Below, piece by piece: positions 50,182-59,801 of a stretch of DNA of 64,000 nucleotides; within the stretch, counting starts at the first letter, position 1, and every line of letters starts with the position of its first letter. The notes under the pieces are model-generated. The model searched no databases. It was not told where the DNA came from and was given only the letters and a program-made list of their open reading frames with translations. Source of the DNA: Levilactobacillus zymae DSM 19395 (lineage in GTDB: Bacteria; Bacillota; Bacilli; Lactobacillales; Lactobacillaceae). Made by a program: the position numbers and the translations under genes. The stretch spans positions 81,033 to 145,032 of the forward strand of contig NZ_AZDW01000032.1 in NCBI RefSeq assembly GCF_001434115.1. The letters run 5' to 3'.

Positions 50182-51018
50182 ATGAAAAAATTAATGCGGC
50201 GCCTGGGCCTGGTTGTTGCTCTGCTGGCCCTCACCGTGGTCGTCAGTTCTTGTGGGTCCAAACCGTTGTCATCCCGGAACGTGTTAAAGGTTGATCAACA
50301 GTCCAAGACCATTACCTGGGGGGTCAAGGCCGATACGCGGCTGTTTGGGCTACTCGATACTAAGGACGGCAAGATCAAGGGGTTTGAAATCGACCTTGCC
50401 AAGGCCATCACGAAACAAATGCTGGGTTCTAAGGGGAAGGCTAAATTCATTCAGGTGACGAGTTCGACGCGGATGCCAATGTTGAAAAACGGGAACATCG
50501 ACGCGATTATTGCCACCATGACCAATACGCCGGAACGGCGCAAACAGGTCGCATTTAGCAATACTTACTTCTACGCCGGCCAGTCGTTACTGGTCAAAAA
50601 GGGCAGTAGGATTAAAAACGTTAAGGATCTTAATCAACAAAAGGGCACGGTCCTGGGGGTCGTGGGTTCGGACTCCGTGGAAAACGTGGCTAAAGTCGCA
50701 CCAAACGCCAAGGTCTTACAATTGACCGACTACGCCCAGGCCATGACGGCCCTGAAATCGGGACAAGGTCAGGCGCTGACCACCGATAACGGGATTCTTT
50801 ACGGGATGTCCGTTCAAAATCCGGACTACGTGGTCACCGGCGGCACGTTCGTTTCCGAACCGTACGGGATTGCCGTGGACAAGACCCAAACGCCGTTCCG
50901 CCAAGGCATCAACCAGGCGATTGCGGAGTTGCGGGCTAACGGCCAATACCAGAAGATCCTGCACAAGTGGTTCCACAACGTCAAAGGCTTTGATTACGAG
51001 GAGGCGGCTCAAGAATGA
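50182..51018 (+). CDS. glnH: glutamine-type substrate-binding lipoprotein
   Basis: 278 residues. Lipobox VSSC (Cys24), then a SBP_bac_3 domain with the amino-acid-binding pattern (FGLLDTKDGKIKGFEIDLAKAI, IIATMTNTPERRKQVAFS). It captures a polar amino acid at the membrane. GGGAGG ribosome site. It overlaps the first permease by four bases. Confidence 0.9.
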   Translation: MKKLMRRLGLVVALLALTVVVSSCGSKPLSSRNVLKVDQQSKTITWGVKADTRLFGLLDTKDGKIKGFEIDLAKAITKQMLGSKGKAKFIQVTSSTRMPMLKNGNIDAIIATMTNTPERRKQVAFSNTYFYAGQSLLVKKGSRIKNVKDLNQQKGTVLGVVGSDSVENVAKVAPNAKVLQLTDYAQAMTALKSGQGQALTTDNGILYGMSVQNPDYVVTGGTFVSEPYGIAVDKTQTPFRQGINQAIAELRANGQYQKILHKWFHNVKGFDYEEAAQE

Positions 51019-51653
51019 TTCATATTTTTCAAGCTTACGGTGGCACCCTCCTTTACGGGTTGGGCCAAACGCTGTTATGTAGTGTGATTGCACTGATCTT
51101 TAGTTTGATTATTGGGACCTTCTTCGCCTTGCTCGAAGAATCGCCGAATAAGTTCGCCCGGGGAGTGGCCCGGGTCTACATCGAAGTCTTCCGGAACATC
51201 CCGTTGCTGGTGATTACCATGTTCTTCTACGTGGTGATTCCGCTGTACGTCTTAAAGATGAACGGGTTTACCGCCGGCACCATTGGGTTAACGCTCTACA
51301 CCTCGGCATTTATCGCCGAAACCGTGCGGGCGGGGATTCAATCCGTCGACCCTGGCCAGATGGAAGGGGCCCGCTCCAACGGGTTGACCTTCTGGCAGTC
51401 GATGCGCTACATCGTCTTGCCCCAAGCCTTCCGGTACGTGATTCCGCCACTGGGTAACCAGTTCGTGAACCTGGTCAAGAATTCGTCGACCTTAGCCTTC
51501 GTGGGTGGGTTCGACCTGATGTACCAGGGGAACTCGATCGCCTCGAGTTCGCTGGAGACCATGGCGGCCTATTCCGCCGTTGGGGTCCTTTACCTGATCA
51601 TCACCATGCCGATCAGTTACTACATGCGCTACTTGGAAAAGCGTTTAGCTTAG
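51015..51653 (+). CDS. glnM: amino-acid ABC transporter permease 1
   Basis: 212 residues, about five helices, HisMQ-type. The EAA loop is ETVRAGIQSVDPGQMEGARS. ATGA overlap with the binding-protein gene. Confidence 0.87.
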   Translation: MIHIFQAYGGTLLYGLGQTLLCSVIALIFSLIIGTFFALLEESPNKFARGVARVYIEVFRNIPLLVITMFFYVVIPLYVLKMNGFTAGTIGLTLYTSAFIAETVRAGIQSVDPGQMEGARSNGLTFWQSMRYIVLPQAFRYVIPPLGNQFVNLVKNSSTLAFVGGFDLMYQGNSIASSSLETMAAYSAVGVLYLIITMPISYYMRYLEKRLA

Positions 51654-51667
51654 GGGAGGATTAAACC

Positions 51668-52324
51668 ATGCTGAATAATTTTATTGCCGCATACTCCCCG
51701 GATAACTTACGCTACCTGTTCGGTGGCCTGGGGATCACCATCTTGGTATCGGTGGCCTCCATCATCGGGAGTTTCATTATTGGCGCCATCTTAGGGGTCA
51801 TCCGCTACGTTAAGATCAAGTATTTTTCCGCGATTGTCGGGTTTGTGATCGACGTGATTCGGAACCTACCGTTAATTTTGATTCTGTTCTTTATCTACTT
51901 TGGTCTGCCGAACCTGGGGGTCAAACCTGAGGTGATTCCGGCCGCCATTCTGGCCATGACGATCTTTGAATCCGCCATGTTGGCCGAAATCGTGCGGTCG
52001 GGGATTCAGGCCGTGGATCCCGGCCAGATGGAAGGGGCCCGGGCCAACGGGTTGACCTACTGGCAGGGATTGTGGCACATCGTGTTGCCCCAGGCCATGG
52101 TCAAGATGATTCCGGCGATTGTGAGTCAGTTCATCTCGCTGGTCAAGGATACCTCGTTAGCGACCATCATCTTGTTGCCAGAAATGCTGTACCGGTCGCA
52201 AATCATTTACGGGCAAAACACCAACTACATCATTCCGATGTTCGTGGCGATTGCGTTGCTGTACTTCATCGTCTGCTACGCGTTGTCCGTACTCGCTCGG
52301 TACCTCGAAAAGCGTCAGGCGTAA
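51668..52324 (+). CDS. glnP: amino-acid ABC transporter permease 2
   Basis: 218 residues, paralogous to permease 1. EAA loop EIVRSGIQAVDPGQMEGARA. The two permeases would form the heterodimeric channel. GGGGAGG before the ATG; last gene of the operon. Confidence 0.87.
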   Translation: MLNNFIAAYSPDNLRYLFGGLGITILVSVASIIGSFIIGAILGVIRYVKIKYFSAIVGFVIDVIRNLPLILILFFIYFGLPNLGVKPEVIPAAILAMTIFESAMLAEIVRSGIQAVDPGQMEGARANGLTYWQGLWHIVLPQAMVKMIPAIVSQFISLVKDTSLATIILLPEMLYRSQIIYGQNTNYIIPMFVAIALLYFIVCYALSVLARYLEKRQA

Positions 52325-52350
52325 CTAAGGGATTTAACGACTTAGCAATT

Positions 52351-52388
52351 AAACCGGAACCAGTCTTGATGATTGGTTCCGGTTTTTT
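52351..52388 (+). terminator. Rho-independent terminator
   Basis: AAACCGGAACCA / TGGTTCCGGTTT stem with seven Ts. Confidence 0.92.
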
Positions 52389-52412
52389 TGCGGCGGCAGT
52401 CGCACCCACAAT

Positions 52413-52454
52413 GGGCGGTGAAAACGCCCTATATAATAGAAGAAAACGCTTACA
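52413..52454 (+). promoter_or_regulatory. orphan -10 box and cre-like site
   Basis: A perfect TATAAT (52432-52437) is followed by AGAAAACGCTTACA (52441-52454), one mismatch from a catabolite-responsive element. Upstream GGGCG/CGCCC may form a hairpin. No plus-strand gene follows before the end of hflX on the other strand. Confidence 0.35.
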
Positions 52455-52508
52455 AAAAACAAGCTTAATTGTCGATTGACCCGGAAGTTTCAACGTTTGG
52501 CGGTCACC

Positions 52509-52538
52509 AAAAAGGACCCGCGATTTACCGCGGGCCCT
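52509..52538 (-). terminator. terminator of hflX
   Basis: GGACCCGCG / CGCGGGCCC with one mismatch; the minus strand then runs into five Ts. Confidence 0.7.
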
Positions 52539-52570
52539 GGTTATTTTGAACGAGAATCGGTGCAATCAGC

Positions 52571-53863
52571 CTAGTCTTCACTCGGCGCATCGGTTACCAC
52601 GTACTGTCTGAAGCGGTTGAAATCGGCCTGGGGCAGTTCCACGCGCATGGCAGTTCCCGTGGCCTGGTAGTCCGTGCTGAGGACGTTCGCGTGGTCGTTT
52701 AGGTAGGCCACCACGTCACCGGCGTCAAACGGAATCAAGAAGTTGGCCGTCACGTAATTGTGGAAGACCTTTTCCTTCATGGTCTGGACCAACATATCGA
52801 TGGACGCGTCGTCTTTGGCCGAGAGAATCAGTTGGTCGCCCGCTCGACTAGGGTAGGTGGCCGAAGTCAGGTCCGCCTTGTTGAAGACCGTGATCATCGG
52901 CACGTCGGTCACGCCAATCTCCTGTAAGGTCTTTTCCGTGGTGGCCATCATGGCCTCACGGTTGACGTCGGCGTAATCGACCACTTGGACTAACAGGTCG
53001 GCGTTGGCCGCTTCGGCTAACGTCGAACGGAAGGCCTTGACCAGGTTAGTGGGTAACTGGCTGACGAAGCCGACCGTGTCACTCAATAAGAGCTTCTTTT
53101 GGTCGGGGAAAATCAGTTGCCGGACACTGGTGTCCAGGGTCGCGAACAGCATGTTCTTGACGAACACCTGCTTGTCTTCGTTCTTGCCGAAGCGTTGGAC
53201 TAAGGCGTTCATCAGCGTGGACTTACCGGCGTTGGTGTAGCCGACCAGGGCCACTGACGGTAACTGGTTGCGTTCACGTTGGGCGCGCTGCGTCTCGGCG
53301 GCCTGGTTGATTTCCTTTAGTTCATGGTTAACGTGGTTGATCGACCGTTGGATGGTCCGCCGACTCATTTCGGTCTGGGATTCCCCGGCCCCCCGGTTGG
53401 TGAAGCCACCGCCACCGCCGCTCCCGGTCTGTTGGTCTAACCGTTGCGAGGCGCTGGTGTGCAGCCGCGGTAACTGGTACTGCAGCATGGCCAGTTGGAC
53501 CTGTAACTTGGCTTCCCGGGACTGGGCCCGGTTGGCGAAGATTTCTAAAATCAAGCCGGTCCGGTCGATGATCCGGGCCTTGGTGCCGGCTTCGAGGTTT
53601 CGAATTTGGCTAGGGGTCAGCTCATCGTTGACCACGATGGTATCGACCCCGTCGTCAGCGACGATGGTGGCCAGTTCTTCCACCTTCCCGGTCCCGAAGT
53701 AGGTGCCGGGATTCGGCTTACTTAAGGCCTGTTGCACCTGTTCGACCACGGTCATGTTGTTGGCTTCGACCAGGGCGTCCAGTTCGGCCATGGCGTAGTC
53801 GAACGTGGCCTGTCCCGAGTTAAGGCCAATCGTAATGACGGGTGTTGCTGGTGTTTCATCCAT
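52571..53863 (-). CDS. hflX: ribosome-splitting GTPase HflX
   Basis: 430 residues. N-terminal HflX domain with the GTGK motif (57-60), a coiled linker with a Gly-rich loop (GSGGGGGFTNRGAGES), the G domain with G1 GYTNAGKS (208-215), G3 DTVGF and G4 NKAD. HflX splits stalled or heat-damaged ribosomes. ATG nine bases after GAGGAG. Confidence 0.95.
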   Translation of the reverse strand: MDETPATPVITIGLNSGQATFDYAMAELDALVEANNMTVVEQVQQALSKPNPGTYFGTGKVEELATIVADDGVDTIVVNDELTPSQIRNLEAGTKARIIDRTGLILEIFANRAQSREAKLQVQLAMLQYQLPRLHTSASQRLDQQTGSGGGGGFTNRGAGESQTEMSRRTIQRSINHVNHELKEINQAAETQRAQRERNQLPSVALVGYTNAGKSTLMNALVQRFGKNEDKQVFVKNMLFATLDTSVRQLIFPDQKKLLLSDTVGFVSQLPTNLVKAFRSTLAEAANADLLVQVVDYADVNREAMMATTEKTLQEIGVTDVPMITVFNKADLTSATYPSRAGDQLILSAKDDASIDMLVQTMKEKVFHNYVTANFLIPFDAGDVVAYLNDHANVLSTDYQATGTAMRVELPQADFNRFRQYVVTDAPSED

Positions 53864-53964
53864 ATGCTCACGCTCCTCATTATACTTATGGGCTCAGTAT
53901 ACCATGCACTGGACCTTTCGGGGGGAATGTGGGTTAGGATACCTTACAAGATTAGAGGATAATG

Positions 53965-53993
53965 TTGATTCTCATCGAATTCCAATCTACGAT
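53965..53993 (+). promoter_or_regulatory. promoter of oppA copy 1
   Basis: TTGATT, 17-bp spacer, TACGAT. The spacer starts CTCATCG, also seen at copy 2. Confidence 0.7.
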
Positions 53994-54037
53994 GGCCTCA
54001 ACGTCGTTAAGAGAGACGTGAGGGGAGTTGAGTCGCA

Positions 54038-55678
54038 ATGAAATTATCAGCAATGGCCAAATTGGGGACTGTGGCCACACTCGCAACAATGTTATTGGCT
54101 GCCTGCGGAAATGGCGCCTCACCAGCTAAGTCGAGCACAGCTCAGGCCAAGAACCAAACGTTGACCTGGATGGAAAGTTCATCACTGACCAGCATGGACA
54201 ACTCACTGGCCACCGATATTATTTCGGCCGAAACGTTGAATAACACCGGTGCCGGTCTGTTGAAGTTTGGGGCGGGCAACAAGACCTACCCGTCAGTCGC
54301 AACCCGGTATACCAAGTCGAAGGATGGGAAAACCTACACCTTCTACCTACGGAAGTCCAAGTGGAGTAACGGGCAACCGGTAACCGCTAAGGACTTCGTC
54401 TACGGGTGGCAACGGACCGTTAATCCTAAGACCGGATCGCAGTATTCTTACCTGTACGCGGATATCAAGAACGACACCGCCATTTCGAAGGGTAAGGAGC
54501 CAGCTAGCGACCTTGGGGTGAAGGCGGAAGGAAACTATAAACTGGTGGTTAACTTGGTTCACCCAATCAGTTACTTCCCAACCCTAGTGGCCCAGGTTAG
54601 CTTCTTCCCGCAAAATAAGTCGGTCGTGCAAAAGTACGGCAAGGCCTATGCGGCCAACGCGCAAAATAACGTGTACAACGGGCCGTTTAAACTGACTTAC
54701 TGGACCGGGACGTCGGATAACTGGACGTTGACCAAGAACCCGAGTTACTGGGACGCTAAGGGGGTTAAACTCCATCAACTGAAGTTTAGCGCTGTCAAGG
54801 ATCCGCAAACCGCGTTGAGCCAGTATCAAAGCGGTAAGCTGGACGCCATTTACCTGACGGGACAACAACCACGGAATTTGAAGTCCAATCCAGGTTACCG
54901 GTCCTTGACTAGTGCCCGGGCGGCCTACGTGGAAATGAACGAGAAACACGATTCATTGATGCGCAACACCAAGGCACGGCAAGCGTTGTCCTTAGCCATC
55001 AACCGGACCCAATTTACCAAGAAGGTCATGGCCGATGGGTCGATCCCCGCAACGGGAATCGTCACCAAGGGACTGGCGACCTACAAGGGCAAGGACTTCG
55101 CGACCGAAGCCACGGATCCAAGTGCTACGGCGTATGACCAAGCCAAGGCGAAGAAGCTGTGGGCCGAAGCGTTGAAGGAGACCGGGCGGAAGAGTTACAA
55201 CATGACCTTGATGTCCGATGATACGCCAGTGGGCAAGAGTACGACCGAATACCTGCAAAGTGAATGGAGCAAGCTGCCTGGCCTGAAGGTCACCAACCAA
55301 AACATTCCGTACAAGACGCGGCTCGCGCGGTCGGCTGCGGGACAATTTGACGTCGTCGTTTCCCTGTGGGGCGCCGACTTCCCAGATCCAATCACCGACC
55401 TGCAACTGTTTACGTCGGGGAACACCTACAACAACGGTAAGTGGTCCAACAAGGCCTACGATAGCCTGATCAATAAGGTCACGACGACCGATGCCAACAA
55501 CCCAGACAAGCGGTGGAACGAAATGGTTTCTGCGCAAAAGATCCTCTTGCAAAACGAAGGGATCATCCCGTTGTACCAAGGCGGCAAGCCACAATTGCTG
55601 AAGTCGAAGGTCAAGGACGTTGTGTACTACCCAATTGGGGCTAACTGGGACTTTAGTCACGCCTACATCTCGAAGTGA
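54038..55678 (+). CDS. oppA: oligopeptide-binding lipoprotein OppA, copy 1
   Basis: 546 residues, SBP_bac_5 family. Lipobox LAAC (Cys23), a short Ser/Ala linker, then the family block WMESSSLTSMDNSLATD, KSKWSNGQPVTAKDFVYGWQR and the long C-terminal domain. It binds extracellular peptides for the OppBCDF importer. GGGGAG site ten bases before the ATG. First of four tandem paralogues, each with its own promoter. Confidence 0.92.
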   Translation: MKLSAMAKLGTVATLATMLLAACGNGASPAKSSTAQAKNQTLTWMESSSLTSMDNSLATDIISAETLNNTGAGLLKFGAGNKTYPSVATRYTKSKDGKTYTFYLRKSKWSNGQPVTAKDFVYGWQRTVNPKTGSQYSYLYADIKNDTAISKGKEPASDLGVKAEGNYKLVVNLVHPISYFPTLVAQVSFFPQNKSVVQKYGKAYAANAQNNVYNGPFKLTYWTGTSDNWTLTKNPSYWDAKGVKLHQLKFSAVKDPQTALSQYQSGKLDAIYLTGQQPRNLKSNPGYRSLTSARAAYVEMNEKHDSLMRNTKARQALSLAINRTQFTKKVMADGSIPATGIVTKGLATYKGKDFATEATDPSATAYDQAKAKKLWAEALKETGRKSYNMTLMSDDTPVGKSTTEYLQSEWSKLPGLKVTNQNIPYKTRLARSAAGQFDVVVSLWGADFPDPITDLQLFTSGNTYNNGKWSNKAYDSLINKVTTTDANNPDKRWNEMVSAQKILLQNEGIIPLYQGGKPQLLKSKVKDVVYYPIGANWDFSHAYISK

Positions 55679-55720
55679 GGTCGCGGACAGACTAACTCTT
55701 AAAATTTGATGATAAATGAG

Positions 55721-55757
55721 AAACGGGACCAATCCGGCGATTGGCCCCGTTTTTTTG
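55721..55757 (+). terminator. Rho-independent terminator
   Basis: AAACGGG-CCAATC / GATTGG-CCCGTTT stem and seven Ts. Confidence 0.9.
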
Positions 55758-55799
55758 GCATGTCCGCCAATTAAATTAATTAAAAATTAAAAAATACTA

Positions 55800-55828
55800 T
55801 TGATTCTCATCGTTTTATCATTTATGAT
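55800..55828 (+). promoter_or_regulatory. promoter of oppA copy 2
   Basis: TTGATT, 17-bp spacer (CTCATCG...), TATGAT. Confidence 0.75.
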
Positions 55829-55877
55829 GATGACATGCTGTATTGTTGATGGGTACATATTAGAGGGGTTGAAAGAT

Positions 55878-57506
55878 ATGAGGGTAACTTCGTTTATTAA
55901 GTTAGGGACTGTCGCCACGCTCTCGACGATTTTATTAGCGGCGTGTGGGAGTTCCTCCAGTAGTTCTAAACAGGCTAAGGACCAGACCTTGACCTGGATG
56001 GAAAGTTCGTCACTCTCGTCGATGGACAATTCGTTAGCCACCGACATCATTTCGGCGGAGACGCTGAATAACACGGGTCAGGGGCTCTTACAGTTCGGCA
56101 AGAACAACAAGACCTACCCGGCCGTGGCGAAGAGCTATACGACGTCTAAGGACGGGAAAACGTACACGTTTAACCTGCGGAAGTCGAATTGGAGTAACGG
56201 TGATCCCGTGACCGCCAAGGACTTCGTTTATGGTTGGCAACGGACGGTCAATCCTAAGACCGCGTCGCAGTATGCTTACCTGTACGCGGACGTGAAAAAC
56301 GCTAACGCCATCATGAACGGGAAGAAGGCCGTCTCCACGTTAGGGGTTCAGGCCAAGGGCAAGTACAAGGTCGTCGTGCACCTGACGCACGCGGTCAGCT
56401 ACTTCCCAACGTTGGTCGCTCAGGTCAGTTTCTTCCCACAAAACCAAAAAGTCGTGCAAAAGTACGGCAAGAAGTACGCCAACAACGCCCAGAACAACGT
56501 TTATAACGGGCCATTCAAGTTAACTTCCTGGACTGGGACGTCGGATAACTGGACCTTAAGCAAGAACCCGAAGTACTGGGATGCCAAATCCGTGAAGCTG
56601 CAACACATCAAGTTTAGCGCCATCAAGGACCCGCAAACCGCGTTAAGTCAGTACCAAAGCGGCAAGATGGACGCCATCTACCTGAGTGGGCAACAACCAC
56701 GAAACTACAAGAACAACAAGGATTACCGGTCACTGACCAGTTCGCGGGCGGCTTACGTGGAAATGAACCAGAAGTCCGACTCGATGATGAAAAACGTCAA
56801 GGCCCGGCAAGCCTTATCACTGGCCATCAACCGGAGTCAGTTTACCAACAAGGTCTTAGCCGATGGGTCCACGCCGGCCACGGGAATCGTGACCAAGAAA
56901 CTGGCCTTACGCGACGGCAAGGACTTTGCGGACCAAGCCACGGTCAAGTCCGCCACGGACTACAACCTGACCAAGGCCAAGCAACTCTGGAAGCAGGCCC
57001 TAAAGGAAACCGGCCGTAAGAGCTACAACCTGACGCTGATGGCCGATGATACGCCGGTCGCCAAGAGTACCACCGAATACCTGCAAAGTCAGTGGAGCAA
57101 GCTCTCCGGCATCAAGGTCACGAACCAAAACATTCCGTACAAGACGCGGTTATCCCGTTCGGCCAACCAACAATTCAACGTGGTCGTGAGTCTCTGGGGC
57201 GCCGATTTCCCTGACCCGATCACCGACTTACAGTTGTTCACGTCGGATAACTCATACAACAACGGGAAGTGGAAGTCCGCCGCTTACGACAAGCTGATCA
57301 AGGAAGCCACGGACACCAACGCCAACAAGCCGGCAGCCCGGTGGCAGAACATGGTGGACGCCCAGAAGGTCCTGTTGAAGGATGAGGGGATCATCCCATT
57401 GTACCAAGGGGGCAAGCCACAGCTGGTCAAGTCGAAGGTCAAGAACGTGGTCTACTACTCGGTGGGTGCCAACTGGGACTTTAGTAAGGCCTACATCGCC
57501 AAATAA
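55878..57506 (+). CDS. oppA: oligopeptide-binding lipoprotein OppA, copy 2
   Basis: 542 residues, lipobox LAAC (Cys23), SBP_bac_5. Closest to copy 1 (IISAETLNNTG, LQLFTSDNSYNNGKW). The longer frame begins within the promoter; the ATG at 55878 follows GAGGGG. Ends at a terminator near 57540. Confidence 0.92.
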   Translation: MRVTSFIKLGTVATLSTILLAACGSSSSSSKQAKDQTLTWMESSSLSSMDNSLATDIISAETLNNTGQGLLQFGKNNKTYPAVAKSYTTSKDGKTYTFNLRKSNWSNGDPVTAKDFVYGWQRTVNPKTASQYAYLYADVKNANAIMNGKKAVSTLGVQAKGKYKVVVHLTHAVSYFPTLVAQVSFFPQNQKVVQKYGKKYANNAQNNVYNGPFKLTSWTGTSDNWTLSKNPKYWDAKSVKLQHIKFSAIKDPQTALSQYQSGKMDAIYLSGQQPRNYKNNKDYRSLTSSRAAYVEMNQKSDSMMKNVKARQALSLAINRSQFTNKVLADGSTPATGIVTKKLALRDGKDFADQATVKSATDYNLTKAKQLWKQALKETGRKSYNLTLMADDTPVAKSTTEYLQSQWSKLSGIKVTNQNIPYKTRLSRSANQQFNVVVSLWGADFPDPITDLQLFTSDNSYNNGKWKSAAYDKLIKEATDTNANKPAARWQNMVDAQKVLLKDEGIIPLYQGGKPQLVKSKVKNVVYYSVGANWDFSKAYIAK

Positions 57507-57848
57507 TCCCACCTTAAGTCAATTTAGCGACAGCTTAAATCCGTGGGGTCCTAACGGGGCCGCACGGATTTAGTTTGTCTGCTTAACCGTTTATGAGTTT
57601 TTAAGGTGAATTTACTAATTTTGCAAGTGATATTTATTCAATTTTAGAATGAATTCCCCCGCAAAAGACAGTTAATTAATCAATTACGCTTAATTTAAAA
57701 TCCTGATTAGACGGCATTTATAACGGTTTACTAAAAATAAATTAGATATTCCTATTGATTTTAATGGTTTTCTAATATACACTAGGGCTAATCAAATTTG
57801 AGGTGTTAGTTTTTGTTCCATGACCAACTAAGAGGGGTTGAATAAGTG
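57507..57848. other. AT-rich intergenic region with terminator and promoter of oppA copy 3
   Basis: A terminator-like hairpin AAATCCGTG / CACGGATTT lies at 57537-57573. 57574-57750 is strikingly AT-rich without a reading frame or recognised element. The promoter TTGATT (57755) - 17 bp - TACACT (57778-57783) follows. Confidence 0.6.
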
Positions 57849-59486
57849 ATGAAGATCAATTCAGCAGTCAAGTTAGGGACGGTTGCCACGTTTGCCGCAA
57901 TCTTATTAGCGGCGTGTGGGAGCTCGTCCAGTAGTAACAGTGGTGCCAGTGAGGCGAAGGACCAAACCTTAAACTGGATGGAGTCCTCGGCGTTACCATC
58001 GATGGATATTTCCACGGCGACCGACGTGGTTTCCGGTGAAACCCTGAACAACACCAACGAAGGGTTACTCCGGATGGGGAAGAACAGTAAGACGCATCCC
58101 GGGGTCGCCAAGAGCTATTCCAAATCCAAGGACGGGAAAACGTATACCTTTAATTTACGGAAGTCCAAGTGGAGTAACGGGGACCCCGTTACCGCTAAAG
58201 ATTTCGTTTATTCCTGGCAACGCACCGTTAATCCCAAGACCGCTTCGCAATACGCTTACTTGTTCGCTCAGGTGAAGAACGCCAACGCCATCATGAACAA
58301 CAAGAAGCCAGTTTCCAGCTTAGGAATCAAGGCGGACGGCAACTACAAGGTTGTGGTCACGTTGACCAAGGCGACGAACTACTTCCCAGCCTTGGTTGCT
58401 AACCCGACCTTCTACCCGCAAGATAAAAAGATCGTGCAAAAGTACGGCAAGAAGTACGCGGCCAACGCCCAAAGTAACGTTTACAACGGCCCATTCAAGT
58501 TAACTTACTGGACCGGGACGTCAGACAACTGGACGTTAAGCAAGAACAGCAACTACTGGAACGCTAAGAACGTCAAGCTGAAGAAGATCAACTTCAAGAC
58601 CATGAAGGATCCACAAACCGCCTTGAGTCAATATCAAAGTGGTAAGTTGGACGCTACTTACCTGAGTGGTCAACAACCAAAGAACTACAAGAACGATAAG
58701 CAGTACGTGGTTCGTAAGGGGGCTTCAACCTTCTACATTGAAATGAACGAAAAGAAGGATGCCATCTTTAAGAACGTTAACGCCCGGAAGGCCTTATCCT
58801 TGGCCATCAACCGGAACCAATTCGTCAACAAGGTCTTACAAGACGGGTCCACGGTGCCATCCGGTTACGTGGCTGATGGGTTAGTTTCTTACAAGGGCAC
58901 GGACTTCGCCAAGGCCGCTAAGACCAGCGAAGGCACGGCTTACAACTTAGCTGAAGCCAAGACCTTATGGAAGAAAGCCTTGAAGGAAACTGGCAAGTCC
59001 AACGTGTCTCTGACCTTGATGGCCGATGATACGCCAGCCGGCAAGAACGCGACCGAATACGTTCAGAGTCAATGGGCTAAGTTACCTGGTTTGAAGGTTA
59101 CGAACAGCAACTTACCATTTAAGACCCGGTTGAGCCGATCACAAAACGGCCAATTCGATGTCGTGGTTTCTGGCTGGGGCGCTGACTTCGCCGATCCAAT
59201 TTCCTTCTTGTCACTGTTCACTTCTGGTAACTCGTACAACAACGGGAAGTGGAAGTCCACGACTTACGACAAGGACATCGACAAGGCCAACAACCAAGAT
59301 GCCAACAACGAATCCGCTCGGTGGAACGATTTGATCGATGCCGAAAAGACGTTGATGAACGAACAAGGGATCATCCCAATCTATCAACAAGCTAAGCCAC
59401 AACTGGTCAAGTCCAACGTCAAGGGAGTTATCTACTTCCCAACCGGCGCTAACTGGGACTTCAGTAAGACTTACATCTCCAAGTAA
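57849..59486 (+). CDS. oppA: oligopeptide-binding lipoprotein OppA, copy 3
   Basis: 545 residues, lipobox LAAC (Cys23) and SBP_bac_5 fold. Pairs with copy 4 rather than 1 and 2 (WMESSALPSMDISTATD, ATYLSGQQPKNYKN). GAGGGG is eleven bases before the ATG; a GTG one codon earlier is possible. Codon use is strongly biased (many TTA, CCA, GCT), as in highly expressed genes. Confidence 0.92.
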   Translation: MKINSAVKLGTVATFAAILLAACGSSSSSNSGASEAKDQTLNWMESSALPSMDISTATDVVSGETLNNTNEGLLRMGKNSKTHPGVAKSYSKSKDGKTYTFNLRKSKWSNGDPVTAKDFVYSWQRTVNPKTASQYAYLFAQVKNANAIMNNKKPVSSLGIKADGNYKVVVTLTKATNYFPALVANPTFYPQDKKIVQKYGKKYAANAQSNVYNGPFKLTYWTGTSDNWTLSKNSNYWNAKNVKLKKINFKTMKDPQTALSQYQSGKLDATYLSGQQPKNYKNDKQYVVRKGASTFYIEMNEKKDAIFKNVNARKALSLAINRNQFVNKVLQDGSTVPSGYVADGLVSYKGTDFAKAAKTSEGTAYNLAEAKTLWKKALKETGKSNVSLTLMADDTPAGKNATEYVQSQWAKLPGLKVTNSNLPFKTRLSRSQNGQFDVVVSGWGADFADPISFLSLFTSGNSYNNGKWKSTTYDKDIDKANNQDANNESARWNDLIDAEKTLMNEQGIIPIYQQAKPQLVKSNVKGVIYFPTGANWDFSKTYISK

Positions 59487-59801
59487 CGCATGCGTTATCG
59501 AAGCTCGCCGCTCGATCGTCGACCGGCGAGCTTCCTTAATCCCAATAGTGAATAATCGGGGGTGAAAATCAGTCATTTCCTGTATATGGTATGCAGAAAA
59601 GGCAAATTAAATACAATTAAAATGTGACACCAGATTTTAATTTTTAATTTCAAATGTTGATATATCAGTGTTTCTATCCGAGTAAACTGAATAAATTAAA
59701 TACAACCATTGATTTTAATTGTTTTCTAATATACAATTGGAACCATCAAATTTGAGGTTGTCAATTTATTTGGCACAACTAGGATAGAGGTTGGATTTTC
59801 A
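59487..59801. other. AT-rich intergenic region with terminator and promoter of oppA copy 4
   Basis: Hairpin GAAGCTCGCCG / CGGCGAGCTTC (59500-59534) ends copy 3. 59560-59700 is AT-rich with no recognisable gene. Promoter TTGATT (59709) - 17 bp - TACAAT (59732-59737); the spacer and downstream bases nearly match copy 3 (attgatttTAAT-GTTTTCTAATA and CAAATTTGAGG). Confidence 0.6.

Noticed and set aside
57574-57750. AT-rich block as a mobile element remnant or small gene
   Set aside because: No inverted ends, no frame and no ribosome site; probably upstream regulatory DNA of oppA copy 3.
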